Positions 18,620-27,524 of a DNA stretch of 64,000 nt are shown here, one piece after another (positions within the stretch are counted from its first letter, which is position 1; each line of letters starts with the position of its first letter). This DNA is from Xanthomonas arboricola pv. populi. Lineage in GTDB: Bacteria; Pseudomonadota; Gammaproteobacteria; Xanthomonadales; Xanthomonadaceae. The stretch is from the NCBI RefSeq assembly GCF_002939945.1, contig NZ_MDEB01000004.1, positions 124,001 through 188,000 on the forward strand, in the 5' to 3' direction. Below the pieces are notes generated by a model. The model saw only the letters and a list, made by a program, of their open reading frames with translations, was not told the DNA's origin and searched no databases. The position numbers were made by a program, and so were the translations under genes.

Positions 18620-18894
18620 GGCGACATCTCTCCTTGAACGTTGCAGAAGCGATGCCGCTGCGCATGGCAACGACATCGGATGCAGCGCCCCCCCGCCGCG
18701 ATTCGCCGATGGTTATACCTCGCGCGTGTGACAGGTCTGCTGTGCGCTGCAGCACCTCACGCGCAGCAAACAAAACGCCAGCAATAAACAATACAGACTG
18801 TGATCGGGGTCGTGGACATGGCGAGGCCCGCAACGCATTGCTTGATAAAAGTCAGAGGTCTACGGTCGATGTGCAGCGCCGAAGTCGGCGCGTC

Positions 18895-19770
18895 TCAGCC
18901 CACCCAGTGGCGCGCCGAACGGGAGCGGTATTGCTCCACCCAAGCGACAGTCTGTGCGATGCCGCCGAAGGGATAGAAGTGCATGCTGACCTCACCATGC
19001 GCTTCGGTGAGGCCAGTGGCGAGGCGATCCACAAAACGATCCGGCCCCGCGCTGCCCAACAGCTTGCCGAGGGAGATGCCGTACTTGGACAGCATTGACG
19101 CGCATGCGCCGACGCCGCAGCTGGCGGCATAGCGTGCAAGCACCGCCACGCCTGCAGGGCCGGGAACGCCCACACGCACGGGATGTTCAATGCCGTGCGC
19201 GCGCAGCGCTTTCAGCCACGTCAACACGATGTCGGCATCGAAGGCGAATTGGGTGACGATCAGCGGCGCCATGCCGCGCTCGGCGATGCTGCGACACTTG
19301 CGTTCCAGCACCTCCCATCGATCGGTTGCAGACATGCTCTGGTGCCCTTCCGGATGCCCCGCCACGGCGATGGTCTGGATGCCGGAGCGCTCGAAAACCC
19401 CGGTGTCGATCAGCGACAAGCTGTCCGAAAACGGCCCGAGCGGAGCAGGCGGATCGCCCGCAATCACCAGGCAGCGCTCGACGCCGGTTTCTTCGACGGC
19501 GCGCCTGACGAAGGTGTGGAGCTCCTCGCGCGAGGCGATGCGGCGCGCGGACAGGTGCGGCATCGGCTGAAAGCCGAGTGTGCGCACCATCCGTGCCGCG
19601 GCCAGCCGCGCGTCGTTGTCCTGGCTGGGCAGGTAGGGGATGGCAATGGTTGAGCCACGCATGATCCCAGGCGCCGCTGCCGCCAGCCCGGCCATGTCCT
19701 TTGCGCTGACCTCCAGCGAATAGGCGTCGGTGATGGTGCTGGCGAGGCTGGGCGTCTCCGGACCAATCAA
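18895..19770 (-). CDS. Methylenetetrahydrofolate reductase-like protein (MetF family)
   Basis: About 291 residues of MetF-type TIM barrel. Supporting stretches are DAYSLEVSAKD near the N-terminus, CLVIAGDPPAPLGPFSDS, IAVAGHPEGHQ, and LIVTQFAFDADIVLTWL with the conserved TQ(F)F-like signature. Classical MetF reduces 5,10-methylene-THF to 5-methyl-THF using FAD. I chose TTG at 19770 because AGGACGG lies upstream and no ATG fits. It is the distal gene downstream of queH and the LysR gene on the same strand, opposite the mesX-mesD unit, so a link to methionine or methyl-group supply is likely. Alternative roles in O-demethylation folate cycling are possible. Confidence 0.75.
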   Translation of the reverse strand: MIGPETPSLASTITDAYSLEVSAKDMAGLAAAAPGIMRGSTIAIPYLPSQDNDARLAAARMVRTLGFQPMPHLSARRIASREELHTFVRRAVEETGVERCLVIAGDPPAPLGPFSDSLSLIDTGVFERSGIQTIAVAGHPEGHQSMSATDRWEVLERKCRSIAERGMAPLIVTQFAFDADIVLTWLKALRAHGIEHPVRVGVPGPAGVAVLARYAASCGVGACASMLSKYGISLGKLLGSAGPDRFVDRLATGLTEAHGEVSMHFYPFGGIAQTVAWVEQYRSRSARHWVG

Positions 19771-19887
19771 AGGTGTTTCCGTCCTGTGGTGGTGATTGGG
19801 CGGCGCCGTTACGTCAGCCCTGATCGAGCGGAAAGGGAGGCAGGGAGCACATTGAGATCCCGGCCGCGTCACACGACCGGACGGCAC

Positions 19888-20553
19888 TCAATCGTCCTGT
19901 TGCCCATCGCCGTAGAATTTCACGCCCAGTTGAATGCGATTGCGCCCGCTTTCCACGCGGTGCCGATTGGTGTCGCGTAGCGAGTAGACGCAGCCGCAGT
20001 ATTCCTGCTGATAGAAGTTCTCGCGCTTGCTGATCTCGACCATGCGCGAGGAACCACCGCCCTTGCGCCAGTTGTACTCCCAGTACATCAGGCCGGGATA
20101 CCTGGCCGCAGCGCGGACGCCGCAGTCGTTGATCTGCTGCATGTTCTTCCAGCGCGAGATGCCCAGGGAGCTGGTGATCACCGGGAAGCCGTGCTCGTGG
20201 GCATACAGCGCGGTGCGTTCGAACCGCATGTCGAAGCACATGGTGCAACGCACGCCGCGCTCCGGCTCGTTTTCCATCCCGCGTGCCCGCTCGAACCAGT
20301 TGTCCCGATCGTAGTCGGCATCGACGAAGGGCACGCCGCACTGCTCGGCAAAGCGGATGTTCTCGTCCTTGCGCAGCTCGTATTCCTTGCGCGGATGGAT
20401 GTTGGGGTTGTAGAAAAAGATGGTGTAGTCGACCCCGGACGCCAGCATGGCCTCCATCACCTCGCCGGAGCACGGCGCGCAGCAGGAATGCAGCAAGACC
20501 TTGTCGTGGCCGGCAGGCAGGGGAAGTGGCGTGCGCGTGGCGGTGGTGTCCAT
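19888..20553 (-). CDS. queH: Epoxyqueuosine reductase, QueH type (DUF208)
   Basis: 221 residues with the QueH cysteine signature: [13 protein letters not shown] near the N-terminus, [11 protein letters not shown] mid-protein, and [11 protein letters not shown] near the C-terminus. QueH is the non-cobalamin enzyme that reduces epoxyqueuosine to queuosine in the wobble position of tRNAs. The ATG shares one base with the LysR gene's stop (TGATG). Finding it inside a methionine-linked cluster is odd; queuosine precursor epoxyqueuosine is made from S-adenosylmethionine by QueA, which may be the only logical tie. Confidence 0.92.
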   Translation of the reverse strand: MDTTATRTPLPLPAGHDKVLLHSCCAPCSGEVMEAMLASGVDYTIFFYNPNIHPRKEYELRKDENIRFAEQCGVPFVDADYDRDNWFERARGMENEPERGVRCTMCFDMRFERTALYAHEHGFPVITSSLGISRWKNMQQINDCGVRAAARYPGLMYWEYNWRKGGGSSRMVEISKRENFYQQEYCGCVYSLRDTNRHRVESGRNRIQLGVKFYGDGQQDD

Positions 20554-21479
20554 CAGTGGGCTCCCGGCGTATTGGAATGTGGGTTGGCGGTGCCATTGGC
20601 AGGCTGGCGGGCCAGTTCGATGAAGGCACGCAGGTAGTCGACGGCGATATCTGCCTCGCGTGCGCCCAGGAAGATCTGCTTGGGGATGCCGCGTGCACCC
20701 AGCCGCACCGGCACCACGTCCATCCTGGCGGCGTATTCCTCCACCAGCCAGCGTGGCATGGCGGCGACGCCGCGGCCACTGGCCACCATCTGCATCATGA
20801 TATCCGTGGTTTCGATGGCCTTGTGGCGCCTGGGCGTGACACCGGCCGGCAGCAGGAACTGGCTGTAGATGTCCAGGCGCTCGAGGTCCACCGGATAGCT
20901 GATGAGCACCTCCCGCGTCAGCTGCTGGGGCTTGACGTAGGCCGCCGACGCCAGCGCATGGCCGCTGGCCACGACCAGCACCTGCTCGTAGTCGAACACC
21001 GGCTCGAACCGCAGCCCGGGCTTGTACAGCGGGTCGGGCGTGACCAGCAGATCGATCTCGTAACCGAACAGCGCGCCGATGCCGCCGAACTGGAACTTCT
21101 GCTTGACGTCCACATCCACATCCGGCCAGGTGGCCAGATAGGGCGCCACCAGCTTGAGCAGCCACTGGTAGCAGGGATGGCATTCCATGCCGATGCGCAG
21201 CGCGCCGCGTTCGCCCTGCGCGAACTGCCCCAGGCGCTCTTCGGCCAGATCCAGTTGCGGCAGCACCCGGTTCGCCACCGCCAGCAGGTACTGGCCGGCC
21301 TGGGTCAGGCGCAGGCTGCGCCCCTCGCGCAGCCACACGTCGGTGCCCAGCTGTTGCTCCAACTTTCTCATGCTGTGGCTCAGCGCCGACTGGGTCAGGT
21401 TCAGCACGCCGGCGGCGGCAGTCAGCGAGCCTTGCTGCTCGACCTGCTGGACGATGGTGAGATGGATGCGCTCAAGCAT
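20553..21479 (-). CDS. LysR-family regulator, MetR-like
   Basis: 308 residues. The N-terminal winged helix contains [20 protein letters not shown], as in MetR (which also has the LTQSALSH motif). [10 protein letters not shown] in the effector domain is also MetR-like. MetR responds to homocysteine and activates metE/metF. The gene is divergent from an FMN-reductase/mesX/mesD operon, and the gap contains several TTCA/TGAA half-sites. Its stop overlaps queH. I infer control of methionine synthesis here. Confidence 0.88.
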   Translation of the reverse strand: MLERIHLTIVQQVEQQGSLTAAAGVLNLTQSALSHSMRKLEQQLGTDVWLREGRSLRLTQAGQYLLAVANRVLPQLDLAEERLGQFAQGERGALRIGMECHPCYQWLLKLVAPYLATWPDVDVDVKQKFQFGGIGALFGYEIDLLVTPDPLYKPGLRFEPVFDYEQVLVVASGHALASAAYVKPQQLTREVLISYPVDLERLDIYSQFLLPAGVTPRRHKAIETTDIMMQMVASGRGVAAMPRWLVEEYAARMDVVPVRLGARGIPKQIFLGAREADIAVDYLRAFIELARQPANGTANPHSNTPGAH

Positions 21480-21489
21480 TCAGATGATC

Positions 21490-21535
21490 CGAATTCATGG
21501 ATTGTTGAAATAACACCATTTTACTTCATTGAATG
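21490..21535. promoter_or_regulatory. Candidate MetR-type operator (TTCA/TGAA half-sites)
   Basis: The gap between the divergent LysR and FMN reductase genes holds TTCA (21494-21497) facing TGAA (21506-21509) with 8 bases between. A tight TTCATTGAA lies at 21525-21533. MetR sites in enterobacteria are TGAA-N5-TTCA, so the half-sites match but the spacing differs. This is the AT-rich promoter stretch of both genes. Confidence 0.5.
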
Positions 21536-21576
21536 CGAGCCCTAGCATCGGGGTTCGTCGTTTCAGGTCGACCCGC

Positions 21577-22170
21577 ATGACTGTCAACGTGCCACACCCA
21601 CTCCGCGTCGTCGCGGTCTCCGGCGGGCTGCAGCGCCCCTCCAAGGCCGTCGCCCTGGCCGAACACCTGCTGGCCCTGATCGCCGATGCCGTGCCGTGCG
21701 AGCAACGGCTGGTCGAACTCGGGGCGTTGGCACCGCAGTTCGCCGGTGCGGTCTGGCGCTCCCAGCTTCCCGCAACGGTGGAGCAGGAACTTGCGGCCGT
21801 GGAGCAGGCGGACGTCGTGGTGGTGACCACGCCGGTCTATCGCGGCTCCTTCACCGGGCTGTTCAAGCACTTCTTCGACTTCATCCATCAGGATGCCCTG
21901 ATCGACACGCCGGTCCTGCTGGCGGCGACCGGCGGCAGCGAGCGCCATGCGCTGGTGATCGATCACCAGTTGCGGCCGCTTTTCAGTTTCTTCCAGGCAC
22001 GCACGTTGCCGCTGGGCGTCTACGCGACCGACCGCGACTTCCTGGACTACCGCGTGCACAACGAAGCCCTGGCCGAGCGGGCCAGGCTGGCGGTGCAGCG
22101 GGCACTGCCGCTGATCGCGTTGACGCGGCATGCAAGTGCCATCGCCGCAGAAAACGTGGCCGCAGCCTGA
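21577..22170 (+). CDS. NADPH-dependent FMN reductase (MsuE/SsuE-like)
   Basis: 197 residues of flavodoxin-like fold. The FMN-phosphate loop is VSGGLQRPSKA and the NAD(P)H-dependent FMN reductase signature TTPVYRGSFTGLFKHFFDF is mid-protein. Such enzymes supply reduced FMN to two-component monooxygenases. It precedes mesX by about 165 bases on the same strand. MesX has been proposed to be an oxygenase, so the reductase may feed it reduced flavin; that link is inference from context. Confidence 0.88.
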   Translation: MTVNVPHPLRVVAVSGGLQRPSKAVALAEHLLALIADAVPCEQRLVELGALAPQFAGAVWRSQLPATVEQELAAVEQADVVVVTTPVYRGSFTGLFKHFFDFIHQDALIDTPVLLAATGGSERHALVIDHQLRPLFSFFQARTLPLGVYATDRDFLDYRVHNEALAERARLAVQRALPLIALTRHASAIAAENVAAA

Positions 22171-22336
22171 TGGCCACCCAGCCACGGTTGCTCGGCGGCC
22201 ACCGCCGCGCGCCCGCCACAGGATCCGTTGGCGACCTCCCGCCGATCCGGAGCTCCGGCTTCCATCCAGCAGGCATCCACACCTGCGCTGAGACGAGCGC
22301 TCGTATTCAATCTCGGAAACAAGGCGTCAGCTTGCA

Positions 22337-23320
22337 ATGACTCAAGACTTTACCTTCAGCATCAAAAGCCTTCGGTTCGATGAGGACTACCGTCCCGCGG
22401 CCAATACGCGCAACACGACGAACTTTGCCAACCTGGCCAGAGGGCAGCGTCGGCAGGAAAATCTGCGCAACACGCTTGCGATGATCGACAACCGCTGCAA
22501 CGACCTGGCGCATTGGGACAACCCCGAGCGCGTCCGCTACGCTGTCGAACTGGACATCATCTCTGTCGAGATGAACATCGACGGGAGCGAAAAGGACGAT
22601 GCATTTCCGCTGATCGAGATATTGAAAACCAGCATCCTCGACAAGACGACCGGCGCGCGCATCGATGGCATCGCAGGGAATAATTTTTCCTCCTACGTGC
22701 GCGACTACGATTTCAGCGTGCTGCTGCCAGCGCACAATCAGGATACGTCCGGCTTCAGCATCCCGAATGATTTCGGCACCCTGCACGGAAAGCTGTTCAA
22801 GCACTTCGTGGACTCGGACGCTTACAAAGCGCGTTTCGCCAAGCCGCCGGTCATCTGCATCAGCGTCTCCAGCAGCAGGGTCTATCACCGAACCGGCAAC
22901 CGGCACCCCGTCCTGGGCATCGAATACAGGCAGGACGAGTTTTCCCTGACCGATCGCTACTTCGAGAAGATGGGCCTGCAGGTGCGCTATTTCATGCCTC
23001 CGAACAGCGTCGCCCCGCTGGCGTTTTACTTCCTAGGCGACCTGCTGAACGACTACACCAATCTGGAGCTGATCGGCACCATCAGCACCATGGAGACGTT
23101 CCAGAAGATTTACCGGCCGGAAATCTACAACGCCAATTCCGCGGCGGGGGCCATTTATCAGCCGAGCCTGAAGCATCAGGATTATTCCTCTACCCAGATC
23201 GTCTACGACCGCGAAGAGCGCAGTCAGCTCGCGGTGACGCAGGGGAAATTCACCGAGGAACACTTCATCAGGCCCTACGGCAAGATTCTCGCGCAGTGGG
23301 CCTCCCACCACGCTGTCTAA
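22337..23320 (+). CDS. mesX: MesX, DUF1852 protein required by MesD-type methionine synthase
   Basis: 327 residues, beginning MTQDFTFSIKSLRFDEDYRP, characteristic of DUF1852. No catalytic motif can be named from the sequence. DUF1852 proteins are encoded beside MesD, and genetic work by Price and colleagues (four families of folate-independent methionine synthases, 2021, cited from memory) found MesD needs MesX and oxygen. The stop lies 28 bases before mesD. An oxygenase-type role is suspected, but neither cofactor nor substrate is visible. Confidence 0.85.
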   Translation: MTQDFTFSIKSLRFDEDYRPAANTRNTTNFANLARGQRRQENLRNTLAMIDNRCNDLAHWDNPERVRYAVELDIISVEMNIDGSEKDDAFPLIEILKTSILDKTTGARIDGIAGNNFSSYVRDYDFSVLLPAHNQDTSGFSIPNDFGTLHGKLFKHFVDSDAYKARFAKPPVICISVSSSRVYHRTGNRHPVLGIEYRQDEFSLTDRYFEKMGLQVRYFMPPNSVAPLAFYFLGDLLNDYTNLELIGTISTMETFQKIYRPEIYNANSAAGAIYQPSLKHQDYSSTQIVYDREERSQLAVTQGKFTEEHFIRPYGKILAQWASHHAV

Positions 23321-23348
23321 TCAACAAGAACGCAAGACACCACTCATC

Positions 23349-24380
23349 ATGAAAAAGCTGCTCCCTACCTCCACCGCCGGTAGCCTGCCCAAGCCGTCCT
23401 GGCTCGCGCAGCCGGAGAAACTCTGGTCTCCCTGGAAGCTGCAGGACGAGGAACTGATCGAAGGCAAGCAGGACGCATTGCGCCTGTCGCTGCAGGAACA
23501 GCAGCACGCCGGCATCGATATCGTCAGCGACGGCGAGCAGACCCGCCAGCATTTCGTCACCACGTTCATCGAACACCTCAGCGGCGTCGATTTCGAAAAG
23601 CGCGAGACCGTCAGGATCCGCGATCGCTATGACGCCAGCGTCCCGACCGTCGTTGGCGCGGTGAGCCGCCCCAAACCTGTCTTCGTGGACGATGCCAGGT
23701 TTTTGCGCCAGCAGACCCGGCAGCCGATCAAGTGGGCGCTGCCCGGTCCCATGACGATGATCGATACCCTTTACGATGCGCACTATAAAAGCCGCGAAAA
23801 GCTGGCATGGGAATTTGCCGGGATCCTCAACCAGGAAGCCAGGGAGCTCGAAGCAGCCGGCGTGGATATCATCCAGTTCGACGAGCCGGCCTTCAATGTC
23901 TTCTTCGACGAGGTCAACGACTGGGGTGTTGCCACCCTCGAACGCGCGGTCGAAGGGCTCAAGTGCGAGACCGCCGTCCATATCTGCTATGGCTACGGCA
24001 TCAAGGCCAATACCGACTGGAAGCAGACCCTGGGGTCGGAGTGGCGTCAGTACGAAGAGTCGTTTCCCAAGCTGCAGACATCCACGCTCGACATCATCTC
24101 GCTGGAGTGCCACAACTCGCACGTGCCGATCGACCTGATCGAACTGGTGCGTGGCAAGAAGGTGATGGTCGGAGCCATCGACGTGGCGAGCAATACGATC
24201 GAAACAGCGGAGGAGGTGGCCGATACGCTGCGCAAGGCGCTTCGCTTCGTCGATGCCGACAAGCTCTACCCGTCCACCAACTGCGGGATGGCGCCTCTGG
24301 CCCGGGACGTCGCAAGAGGCAAACTCAAGGCGCTCAGTGCAGGCGCAGACATCATTCGTGCAGAACTGGCCGCCCGCTAG
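23349..24380 (+). CDS. mesD: MesD, folate-independent methionine synthase (MetE catalytic-domain family)
   Basis: 343 residues, matching only the C-terminal catalytic half of MetE (about 750 residues) and lacking the N-terminal folate-binding half. The zinc ligands are in place: His211 and Cys213 in AVHICYGYG, Glu253 in SLECHNSH and Cys312 in STNCGMAPL. The homocysteine-binding aspartate is in IQFDEP (residues 175-180). It should methylate homocysteine to methionine from a donor other than methyl-THF. Pairing with MesX and a flavin reductase makes this the MesD branch rather than core-MetE. Confidence 0.85.
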   Translation: MKKLLPTSTAGSLPKPSWLAQPEKLWSPWKLQDEELIEGKQDALRLSLQEQQHAGIDIVSDGEQTRQHFVTTFIEHLSGVDFEKRETVRIRDRYDASVPTVVGAVSRPKPVFVDDARFLRQQTRQPIKWALPGPMTMIDTLYDAHYKSREKLAWEFAGILNQEARELEAAGVDIIQFDEPAFNVFFDEVNDWGVATLERAVEGLKCETAVHICYGYGIKANTDWKQTLGSEWRQYEESFPKLQTSTLDIISLECHNSHVPIDLIELVRGKKVMVGAIDVASNTIETAEEVADTLRKALRFVDADKLYPSTNCGMAPLARDVARGKLKALSAGADIIRAELAAR

Positions 24381-24482
24381 CGCGCCGGTACTGGCGCTGG
24401 ATCGTCGGCCGACGCAATAGGGCCGACACGCGCTCCATCCTGCCGTCGCCACGGCTGACCACGACCGGTGCCGCAATCACAA

Positions 24483-24508
24483 ACAAGCCCCCGCACGCGG
24501 GGGCTTGT
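24483..24508. terminator. Bidirectional intrinsic terminator between mesD and porin
   Basis: A perfect 10-base-arm hairpin: ACAAGCCCCC pairs with GGGGGCTTGT around a 6-base loop, between the convergent mesD and porin genes. A T-rich stretch follows on each strand (GTTTG on minus, CAGTTTT on plus). It is close to the porin stop. Confidence 0.85.
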
Positions 24509-24532
24509 CAGTTTTCCATCGTGGTGCAGGGA

Positions 24533-25978
24533 TCAGTAATTGACCTGCAGCTGCAGCCGCAGCAGATCGCCTTCCACCACCGGATACGGCGCAGTGGTGA
24601 CGTCGGTGCGCTTCATCTTCGAATAGGCGAATACCAGTTCCAGCGCATCCATCGGCTGCCACTCGACGCCGGCTTCCACTTCGTCCAGCCGCATGCGCGG
24701 TGCATTGGTGTCGAACTTGGAGCCGCCGCGGTAGGTCTGCCACTTCAGGTACGGCAGCAAGGTGCCGTAGCTGCCATCGTGCTTGTACATCGCCTGCACG
24801 TAACCGCCGCTCAGCGAACGGGTCCGGATGCGCCGCTGTGCGACATCCAGCTCCGGGCCGCGGCCCACCGTCCACTCGGCCTGCAGGCCGAACGGTTGTG
24901 GGTAGTAAATGATGTGCGCGGCCACGCGTTGGTCGGTGTAGCCGTTCGGGTCGGTGATGGCCGGGGTGAAGCTGCGTCCGCCGATGTTGACCGCCGCCGC
25001 CGTCGGCACGAAGCGGCCGCTGTAGGCGTCGGCACCCACTTCCAGATACTGGCCGTTGGCGAATTTGAACGGGTAGGTGGCGTGCACCACCGCATGCATG
25101 CCGTCGTTGCGCTCGGTGCGGTTGGCGCCCTGGCCGTTGTACACGCCGGCACCGATCACGCCGTAGTCGCCCGAGCCCTTCAAACCCGACTTGACCAGGT
25201 CCTGGAAGCGGCCCTTGGCCACGGTGGGGCTGTAATAGAACACCGCACCGATATCGCGTTCGTCGCGCAGGCCGGAGTTGAGTGCGTCGGCGCGGTCCAG
25301 GGTGAGACGGTTCTGGCTGGACTGCAGGTTCTCCCAGCCGTACGGCATCTTCGACTGGCCCACACGCACGCGGTATTCGCGCTTCTTGTCGAAATAGATG
25401 TCGGCATACGCATCGCGCAGCTGCGCGAAGTTGGAGGTGGTCGAACCGGTCGGCGTGCTCGCAAAGTCCGGCTGGAAGTACAGCGACACGTGCTCGTTGA
25501 GATCGCCGCTCAGCACCAGGCGCGCGCGGCGGATGCCCAGGCTCTGGTCGTTGCCGATAAAGCGGTCGCCCGGTGCGCGCAGATCCTGCGCGTCGCCGCC
25601 GATGCCCTGGTTGTAGCGGATCTGCGTGTAGCCGCGCAGGCTCAGCTTGTCGTACCACTTCTTGCCGGCTTCCCCGGCCTTGGCCGGTGCAGCTGCCGGT
25701 ACGGGCGCAGGTGCGGCCTGGGCGATGGCGGTGTCGGTTGGCACCGACGCCGCGGGGGCGGGTGGCAGCGCCGGTGCGGCCGGCATCGCCGACGCCGGCA
25801 GCTTGCCGTTCTCGTCCACCTGCACGAACTTGCCCAGCTTGTCGCGCCCCGGTGCCGGCTCGGCGAAGATCTGCTTGGTCTTGCGATCGACGTACAGCTC
25901 CAGCTCGGCGGCCAGCGTGCTGCCGCTGGCGGTTGCGCTGAGGGCGCACAGGACGGTGGCGAGATTGCGTTTTTTCAT
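24533..25978 (-). CDS. Phosphate-selective porin (OprO/OprP family)
   Basis: 481 residues. A signal peptide ends near STLAAE (residue 24). A short N-terminal segment and an Ala/Pro-rich linker (about residues 62-100) precede a 16-strand-type barrel with LSLRGYTQIRYNQG and VRVGQSKMPYGWENLQSSQ. The last residue is tyrosine (QLQVNY), the usual outer-membrane barrel end. OprP trimers pass phosphate and OprO polyphosphate. A good Pho box with a correctly spaced -10 lies upstream at 26109-26142, so phosphate starvation induction is expected. Confidence 0.9.
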   Translation of the reverse strand: MKKRNLATVLCALSATASGSTLAAELELYVDRKTKQIFAEPAPGRDKLGKFVQVDENGKLPASAMPAAPALPPAPAASVPTDTAIAQAAPAPVPAAAPAKAGEAGKKWYDKLSLRGYTQIRYNQGIGGDAQDLRAPGDRFIGNDQSLGIRRARLVLSGDLNEHVSLYFQPDFASTPTGSTTSNFAQLRDAYADIYFDKKREYRVRVGQSKMPYGWENLQSSQNRLTLDRADALNSGLRDERDIGAVFYYSPTVAKGRFQDLVKSGLKGSGDYGVIGAGVYNGQGANRTERNDGMHAVVHATYPFKFANGQYLEVGADAYSGRFVPTAAAVNIGGRSFTPAITDPNGYTDQRVAAHIIYYPQPFGLQAEWTVGRGPELDVAQRRIRTRSLSGGYVQAMYKHDGSYGTLLPYLKWQTYRGGSKFDTNAPRMRLDEVEAGVEWQPMDALELVFAYSKMKRTDVTTAPYPVVEGDLLRLQLQVNY

Positions 25979-26108
25979 TGGTCCGGCTCGTGCAAGGGAA
26001 ACGGGTCGGCGGCAGCATCAGGACGGCGCTGCCTGGCGGGGCGGCGAACACGGCGCCGGCGCGCCCGCCGAGGCGCCCGGTCGTCCTGACGGTGCGGCAG
26101 TGCGTGCA

Positions 26109-26142
26109 GTTATATTTAGATTTGATGTCAGTTTGGTGACAT
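26109..26142 (-). promoter_or_regulatory. Pho box and -10 element for the porin gene
   Basis: On the minus strand two 7-base repeats, ATGTCAC (26136-26142) and CTGACAT (26125-26131), are separated by the A-rich spacer CAAA. Each differs from the PhoB half-site CTGTCAY at one base. Ten bases further is TATAAC (26109-26114), a -10 at the spacing PhoB promoters use in place of a -35. The porin start is about 130 bases downstream. Confidence 0.8.
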
Positions 26143-26502
26143 CGGCAGTCCCGCGCAGCGCAACGCCGTGTCAGCTGCATGTCCGGCGCGCAGAAGGCGC
26201 GCCCATCTGAGCGCGGACGGGGCAGGGGGCGCCTATGTACCACCTTGGTTGCTGCCGCCCGCCATCGGGCTGTGGTGCCATGCGGAGATAGTGCTGACAG
26301 ATGGCAAGTGCCGACGCAAGGCCGAAGGCGCGTGCCGTGCCACAGCGCGACTGTCGCCGTCTCCGACGAGTGGGCGGGGGACGATTGGAAGAATGAGGCG
26401 AAGGCGGGTCATTGCCCGCCTTCGCCGGATCACGCACCGCGTGGCGTATCGTCGGGCCGGCGCTGCCGCAGGTTGTCGAGCGGCACGGTGCCAGGGTTCG
26501 CC
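26143..26502. other. Intergenic region, only a 12-bp-arm hairpin
   Basis: No credible gene lies between the porin promoter and the stop of the oxidoreductase gene. The one structure is a perfect hairpin with 12-base arms (GGCGAAGGCGGG at 26397-26408 with its complement at 26415-26426, loop TCATTG). It lies about 80 bases beyond the oxidoreductase stop on its transcript side. There is no T-run, so it is a stability hairpin or weak terminator. Confidence 0.6.
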
Positions 26503-27390
26503 TCAGCCGGCCGGCGTCGCCTGCAATGCCGCAGCCACCGCATGGCGCAGCGGCGTGGTCGGGCGGCCGATCAGCTGGCCCAGCGTGTGGCTGTCGTCGA
26601 ACAGGCTGCCGCCGCGCGAGGATGCCGAGCACTGCGCCAGCACCTGTGCGAATGCGGCCGGCAGGCCGATCTGCACCAACGCCGCCGCGTAGTCGGCTTC
26701 GGGCAGGTCGTGATAGGCCACCGGCCTGCCCGACTGCTGCGCCACCTCGGCGGCATACTCGGCCATCGTGAAGGCGGTATCGCCGGCCAGCTCGTAGACC
26801 TTGCCTGCCTGCGGCGTGTCGGCGGCCAGCACCGCTGCAGCGGCCTCGGCGTAGTCGGCGCGCGTGGCCGCACTGATCCTGCCCTCGCCGGCGCTGCCGA
26901 TCACCGCGCCATGCGCTACCTCGGCCGCGATCGAGCCGGTGTAGTTCTCGGTGTACCAGCCATTGCGCAGCAGCACGTGCGGCACGCCGCTCTCGCGCAG
27001 CAGCGCTTCGGTGGCGACATGCTCGTCGGCCAGCGACAGCGTGCTGGTGTCGGCGTGCAGCACGCTGGTATAGGCCAGCAGATCCACGCCGGCGCGCTTG
27101 GCCGCCTCGATCGCGTTGCGGTGCTGCGGCACGCGTTCACCCACCGCATTGGACGACACCAGCAGCACCCGGCCCACGCCCGCGAAGGCCCGATCCAGGC
27201 TCTGCGGGTCCGCGTAGTCGGCGCGACGCACAGCGATGTCGCGTTTTGCGAACTGCGCGAGTGACGCGGTATCGCGGGCGGTTGCTACGATCCGTACAGC
27301 CGGCACACGCGTCAGCAGTGCTTCGACCACCAATGCGCCCAGCTGCCCGCTGGCGCCGGTGACGAGAATCAGGGGGGAGGCGTGTGCCAT
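26503..27390 (-). CDS. NAD(P)H-binding quinone oxidoreductase 2-like (YtfG/NmrA family)
   Basis: 295 residues of atypical short-chain dehydrogenase. ILVTGASGQLGALVVEALL at the N-terminus is the dinucleotide-binding motif, and LLRNGWYTENY is typical of the QOR2/YtfG group. E. coli YtfG reduces quinones with NADPH. The divergent HxlR-type gene next door matches the E. coli ytfG-ytfH arrangement. Electrophile or quinone sensing by the regulator with this enzyme as output is the likely circuit. Confidence 0.9.
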   Translation of the reverse strand: MAHASPLILVTGASGQLGALVVEALLTRVPAVRIVATARDTASLAQFAKRDIAVRRADYADPQSLDRAFAGVGRVLLVSSNAVGERVPQHRNAIEAAKRAGVDLLAYTSVLHADTSTLSLADEHVATEALLRESGVPHVLLRNGWYTENYTGSIAAEVAHGAVIGSAGEGRISAATRADYAEAAAAVLAADTPQAGKVYELAGDTAFTMAEYAAEVAQQSGRPVAYHDLPEADYAAALVQIGLPAAFAQVLAQCSASSRGGSLFDDSHTLGQLIGRPTTPLRHAVAAALQATPAG

Positions 27391-27423
27391 GGTGAACTCC
27401 AGTAGGTATTGATAAGAGGTGTG

Positions 27424-27438
27424 GTCTACTATCTAGAC
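27424..27438. promoter_or_regulatory. Candidate HxlR operator
   Basis: GTCTA at 27424-27428 faces TAGAC at 27434-27438 with five bases between, in the divergent promoter between the oxidoreductase and the HxlR gene. HxlR regulators bind such short palindromes in the gap to their divergent target. It is the only clear palindrome in this gap. Confidence 0.5.
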
Positions 27439-27524
27439 TATTGGTCCGCGTCCCTATTGTCAGGCCCGTTCGAACCTCCGCAAGGAGGCAGTTTTCCACC
27501 CCCTGGTTACCGCGAGATATCCCA

